Shown in pieces: positions 60,531 through 64,000 of a stretch of DNA of 64,000 bases. A program made the translations under genes and the position numbers. Origin of the DNA: Cyclobacteriaceae bacterium. GTDB taxonomy: Bacteria > Bacteroidota > Bacteroidia > Cytophagales > Cyclobacteriaceae. The stretch spans positions 1 through 64,000 of the forward strand of contig JANQPQ010000026.1 of assembly GCA_028285445.1 (NCBI GenBank), given 5' to 3'. Under the pieces are notes generated by a model, which saw only the letters and a program-made list of their open reading frames with translations, searched no databases and was not told the DNA's origin. Every line of letters starts with the position of its first letter. The stretch's first letter is position 1.

Positions 60531-62210
60531 ATGCAACGACTGTTTATTCTCTTCTTGACTCTTTTGGCCATCAGTTGCCAACAATCTACGAAGTATGACC
60601 TTATCTTACGTAATGCCACTATTTATGACGGCAGTGGCAGCAATCCATATGCCGGAGATGTGGCTATCAATGGGGATACTATTGCTGCCATCGGTGATCT
60701 TGGCGGTGGCACGGCAGCAGAAGAAATTGATCTCAATGGCCTGGCAACTGCCCCAGGTTTCATCAACATGTTAAGCTGGGCCACCACCAGCTTGATTATC
60801 GATGGCAAATCTCAAGGAGACATCCGTCAGGGTGTAACGCTGGAAGTTTTTGGTGAAGGATGGTCAATGGGGCCCCTCAATGAAACAATGAAAGCAGAGG
60901 CAATTGAAAGCCAGGGGGATCTCAAGTACGACATTACATGGACCTCGCTGGGTGAGTATTTGGAATATCTGGAAAGCAAAGGAGTTTCTTGCAACATTGC
61001 CTCATTTGTAGGTGCCACAACCGTAAGAATACACGAAATAGGCTATGAGGACCGAGAACCAACAGCTGAAGAACTAGAGAGGATGAAAGAACTGGTGGCT
61101 CACGCTATGGAGGAAGGTGCGGTGGGTGTCGGATCTTCCCTTATTTACGCGCCGGCATTTTACGCCAAAACTGATGAGCTGATTGAGCTGAGTAAGGTTG
61201 CTACATCATATGGCGGCATGTACATTTCTCACCTACGTAGCGAAGGAGACTTGTTTCTGGAAGCCCTGGATGAACTGATCACCATATCAAGCGAAGCAGA
61301 TATTCCTGCCGAAGTTTATCACCTTAAAGCTGGGGGTAAGAATAATTGGCACAAGATGGATTTAGCTTTAGCCAAAATCGACTCGGCACGAAACGCCGGA
61401 CTCAAGATCACAGCTGACATGTACAATTACACCGCCGGTGCCACAGGTTTAGATGCCTCTATGCCTCCATGGGTTCAAGAAGGCGGATATGATGCCTGGG
61501 CTGAAAGGCTTGCTGACCCGCAAATCAGGGAAAGGCTAAAAACTGAAATGGCCAACCCCGGAGATGGCTGGGAAAACCTCTACTTTGCAGCTGGTACTAC
61601 AGACAATCTTCTGCTGGTGGGCTTTAAGAACGACTCACTGAAGTACCTCACTGGAAAAACGCTCACGGAAGTTTCTGAGATGCGAGGTACCAGCCCAGAA
61701 GAGACTATAATGGATCTTGTTATCCAGGACGGCAGCAGAGTAGGTACGGTTTATTTTTTAATGTCGGAGGAAAATATCAAGAAGCAGATTGCAATCGATT
61801 ATGTTAGTTTTTGCTCTGATGCCGAATCTATGGCTCCTGAAGGCAACTTCCTCAAATCCAATCCGCACCCCAGGGCCTATGGCAATTTTTCGAGACTGCT
61901 AGGTAAATACGTTCGGGAAGAACAGGTCATTACCCTGCAGGAAGCGGTTAGGAGATTGACGTCATTGCCCGCCGGGAATTTAAAAATTCAAAAGCGAGGA
62001 TCTTTAGCAGTTGGCAACTTTGCCGACCTGGCCATTTTCGATCCTGATGAAATAACAGATCACGCTACATTTGATGAACCCCACCAGTTCGCTACTGGTA
62101 TGGTGCATGTGTTTGTAAATGGGCAACAGGTGCTGAGGGATGGCGAACATACGGGAGCATTACCAGGCAGAGTAGTGAGGGGACCTGGATATACTGGCAG
62201 TTCGAACTAA
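60531..62210 (+). CDS. D-aminoacylase-like amidohydrolase lipoprotein without HxH motif
   Basis: A 559-aa paralogue of the upstream gene with lipobox LAISC (Cys16). It shares LILRNATIYDGSGSNPYAGDVAINGD, GVGSSLIYAPAFYAKTDELI, SHLRSEGD, FCSDAESMAPEGNFLKSNPHPR and the C-terminal AVGNFADLAIFDPDEI. However, the DxHxH motif is replaced: PGFINMLSWA has Asn79, Leu81 and Trp/Ser at the ligand positions. Other metal-site residues (His of SHLRS, Asp of CSDAE) are kept, so a mononuclear or altered site is possible. Activity may differ from the paralogue. Confidence 0.88.
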   Translation: MQRLFILFLTLLAISCQQSTKYDLILRNATIYDGSGSNPYAGDVAINGDTIAAIGDLGGGTAAEEIDLNGLATAPGFINMLSWATTSLIIDGKSQGDIRQGVTLEVFGEGWSMGPLNETMKAEAIESQGDLKYDITWTSLGEYLEYLESKGVSCNIASFVGATTVRIHEIGYEDREPTAEELERMKELVAHAMEEGAVGVGSSLIYAPAFYAKTDELIELSKVATSYGGMYISHLRSEGDLFLEALDELITISSEADIPAEVYHLKAGGKNNWHKMDLALAKIDSARNAGLKITADMYNYTAGATGLDASMPPWVQEGGYDAWAERLADPQIRERLKTEMANPGDGWENLYFAAGTTDNLLLVGFKNDSLKYLTGKTLTEVSEMRGTSPEETIMDLVIQDGSRVGTVYFLMSEENIKKQIAIDYVSFCSDAESMAPEGNFLKSNPHPRAYGNFSRLLGKYVREEQVITLQEAVRRLTSLPAGNLKIQKRGSLAVGNFADLAIFDPDEITDHATFDEPHQFATGMVHVFVNGQQVLRDGEHTGALPGRVVRGPGYTGSSN

Positions 62211-62223
62211 CCAAACTTTGGGA

Positions 62224-62715
62224 ATGAAGACATTATATCTTGTTCGCCACGCCAAATCCAGTTGGGACTATCCCCACCTGGCAGATATTGACCGGCCATT
62301 GAATGGCAGAGGAAAAAAGAATGCCCCGGAAATGGGCAGGCGGTTAAGAGAAAAAGGAATCTTACCTAATCAACTTATCTCCAGCCCCGCCAAGCGCGCT
62401 TACAAAACTGCCAAAGAAATTGCAAAACAATTAGGCTATCCTGAACACAAGATCAGGATTGATCACGATATATACCACGCCGGGCAAAGTTCACTGTTGG
62501 AAGTGGTTCGATCGCAAACTGATGAGGTTGAATCGCTAATGCTCTTTGGACACAACCCCGGATTCACCCACTTCGCCAACGCGCTAGCTAATGAGAGCAT
62601 CGCTAATGTACCAACTGCAGGCATTGTTGCCATTAGATTTGATCAGGGATGGGATGGCATTGATTACGGAGACGGGGAGTTAATCTTCTTTGATTATCCC
62701 AAGCGCCTGTCATAG
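62224..62715 (+). CDS. sixA: SixA-like phosphohistidine phosphatase
   Basis: A 163-aa histidine phosphatase. ATG at 62224 is chosen over a TTG six bases upstream. It has the RHG-type motif LVRHAKSSWDYPHLADIDRPLNGRG, PAKRAYKTAKEIAKQLGY and the second active-site His in FGHNPGFTHFAN. SixA removes phosphate from phospho-histidine domains; the target here is unknown, and the name is by family only. It lies 13 bp after the second amidohydrolase gene and is convergent with hslU. Confidence 0.9.
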   Translation: MKTLYLVRHAKSSWDYPHLADIDRPLNGRGKKNAPEMGRRLREKGILPNQLISSPAKRAYKTAKEIAKQLGYPEHKIRIDHDIYHAGQSSLLEVVRSQTDEVESLMLFGHNPGFTHFANALANESIANVPTAGIVAIRFDQGWDGIDYGDGELIFFDYPKRLS

Positions 62716-62722
62716 TAAGGGC

Positions 62723-64000
62723 TTAAAGTATATACTCTCCCAAATCTTTATTCTTGAGTAAGGAATCCAGCTTCTCGTCAACCATCTGCTTGGTTATCAT
62801 AATCTTGGCATTAGGGCCAATTTTATCCGGCACATCATAAAGAAATTCATTTAGAAGCTGACTCATAACTGTGTGCAATCTTCTGGCGCCAATGTTCTCT
62901 ACTTCCTCATTAATGTGAAAAGCTTTTTCTGCAATTGATTCCAAAGCATCTTCCTGGAATTCCAAGGCTACCTCTTCAGAATCCATCAAGGCCTTATATT
63001 GCTTGGTAAGGGCATTCTTTGGTTCTTTGAGAATCAGAAGAAAATCTTCTTTGGTGAGATTGTCTAATTCGACCCTAATCGGAAAACGGCCTTGAAGTTC
63101 AGGAATGAGGTCTGACGGTTTTGAAACATGAAAGGCACCAGCTGCTATGAAAAGAATATGATCGGTAACAATATGTCCATACTTAGTATTTACTGAGCTT
63201 CCTTCTACAATTGGAAGTAAATCTCTTTGCACTCCTTCCCTACTAACATCCGGCCCTCCGCCCTTCTTGGAAGACGACGCAATTTTATCAATTTCATCAA
63301 TGAAGATAATGCCAGTATTCTCTGCTTTGCGAATGGCTTCCTCCTTTACCTCATCCATATCGATAAGCTTGGCCACCTCATCCTCCATCAGCAGGTTGCG
63401 GGCATCACCAATTGTTACTTTTCGTTTCTTAGACTTTTTGGGCATCATCCCACTTATCATCTCCTGGAGGTTGATCATGGAAGATTCATCCATCATTCCA
63501 CCACCAATCATGCCCATACCTGATGCATTGGGCTGCTGTACGCTTATTTCAATTTTGCGATCTTCCAACTCTCCATTTCTGATCTTCTCTCTGAATCGCT
63601 CTCTTGTTTTCTCATTCAACTCCTGCTCATTCTGAGGCATTTCGTCACTTTCAACAGGCGCTGGTGTATTAAATCCAGTTTGGGTTGGAGCACCCTTAAG
63701 TGGTGGTATCAGGGCGTCTAGGATTAACTCTTCTACGGCCTGGGCTGCTTTCTCCCGAACCTCCTCTTTTTTATTTGATTTTACTAAGCTTACTGATTGC
63801 TCTACAAGATCTCGCACCATGCTTTCCACGTCACGACCAACGTATCCAACCTCGGTAAACTTACTGGCTTCCACCTTAGTAAATGGGGCATCAGCCGTTT
63901 TTGCCAGCCTCCTGGCTATCTCTGTTTTGCCAACTCCGGTAGCGCCAATCATGAGGATATTGTTAGGAACAATTTCGTTCTGCATTTCAGGATCAGCATT
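62723..64000 (-). CDS. hslU: ATP-dependent protease ATPase subunit HslU (5' end outside window)
   Basis: The reading frame runs past the window edge, so the first roughly 45 residues are missing; 425 codons are visible. Walker A is GATGVGKTE, Walker B GIIFIDEIDKIA, with the family segment TKVEASKFTEVGYVGRDVESMVRDL before and ALEFQEDALESIAEKAF and GARRLHTVMSQLLNEFLYD in the C-terminal domain. The protein ends KNKDLGEYIL, matching the HslU tail that docks into HslV. HslV is normally encoded next to it and is probably just outside the window. Confidence 0.95.
   Translation of the reverse strand, partial: NADPEMQNEIVPNNILMIGATGVGKTEIARRLAKTADAPFTKVEASKFTEVGYVGRDVESMVRDLVEQSVSLVKSNKKEEVREKAAQAVEELILDALIPPLKGAPTQTGFNTPAPVESDEMPQNEQELNEKTRERFREKIRNGELEDRKIEISVQQPNASGMGMIGGGMMDESSMINLQEMISGMMPKKSKKRKVTIGDARNLLMEDEVAKLIDMDEVKEEAIRKAENTGIIFIDEIDKIASSSKKGGGPDVSREGVQRDLLPIVEGSSVNTKYGHIVTDHILFIAAGAFHVSKPSDLIPELQGRFPIRVELDNLTKEDFLLILKEPKNALTKQYKALMDSEEVALEFQEDALESIAEKAFHINEEVENIGARRLHTVMSQLLNEFLYDVPDKIGPNAKIMITKQMVDEKLDSLLKNKDLGEYIL

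Noticed and set aside
1-64000. Mobile elements, prophage, toxin-antitoxin or classical defence islands
   Set aside because: No transposase, integrase, inverted terminal repeats, phage genes or tRNA target sites were seen; the CHAT protein has no adjacent gasdermin-like or sensor gene to support a defence role.

Overview
The window looks like a chromosomal segment of a Bacteroidota bacterium, most likely a Cytophagales-type (possibly marine) genus. This rests on the protein content: a type IX secretion C-terminal sorting domain, DUF5916, DUF4199, DUF2911, BatA-type and PaaE-type proteins, Y_Y_Y-propeller histidine kinases, an E. coli-type purB, and several start-proximal TAnnTTTG motifs (the Bacteroidota -7 promoter element). 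No rRNA, tRNA, CRISPR array, prophage or insertion sequence was seen. Coding density is high and no gene-free stretch exceeds 300 bases.

Region 1 (1-9.4 kb) is a surface-fibre locus. The 3' end of a giant PKD-repeat protein with a T9SS sorting tail is followed by csgE, csgF and a csgG whose product carries an extra beta-barrel-like C-terminal domain. After a 264-base regulatory gap come a very long curlin (540 aa) and a small CsgB-like nucleator, closed by a strong intrinsic terminator. A lipoprotein with CarboxypepD_reg, FN3-like and beta-propeller domains follows. The gap before the curlin holds two copies of a perfect palindrome 25 bp apart, the best operator candidate in the window.

Region 2 (9.4-25.7 kb) is mainly metabolic and housekeeping: a YpdA-like reductase, a DUF2911/TPR protein, fdhD-fhs, a secreted peroxiredoxin-like protein, a PepSY protein, a GNAT enzyme, beta-mannosidase, CutC, an M3 oligopeptidase, a PaaE-like ferredoxin reductase and a DUF5916 protein.

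Region 3 (25.7-42.1 kb) has purB, an adaptor/MacB-like permease/TolC efflux operon without an ATPase gene, a sigma/anti-sigma/secreted-protein operon, a methyltransferase, two GT2 glycosyltransferases, two DUF4199 proteins, a dihydroorotase homologue lacking its metal ligands, and a BatA-like protein.

Region 4 (42.1-64 kb) has a periplasmic-propeller histidine kinase convergent with a secreted TPR-CHAT protein, plsC, a cystathionine beta-synthase-like gene, pyrR-pyrB, a tandem pair of unknown secreted paralogues, an EVE protein, a PolX homologue without polymerase aspartates, a GT9 enzyme, a DUF4136 lipoprotein, two D-aminoacylase-like lipoproteins (one without the HxH motif), sixA and the 3' part of hslU.

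The points most worth following are the curli locus with its palindromic operator, three enzyme homologues that appear to have lost their catalytic metal sites, the sigma/anti-sigma operon with an Arg/Asp-rich secreted protein, and the tandem paralogue family of unknown function. All functional statements come from reading the sequence and from family knowledge; no database search was run.
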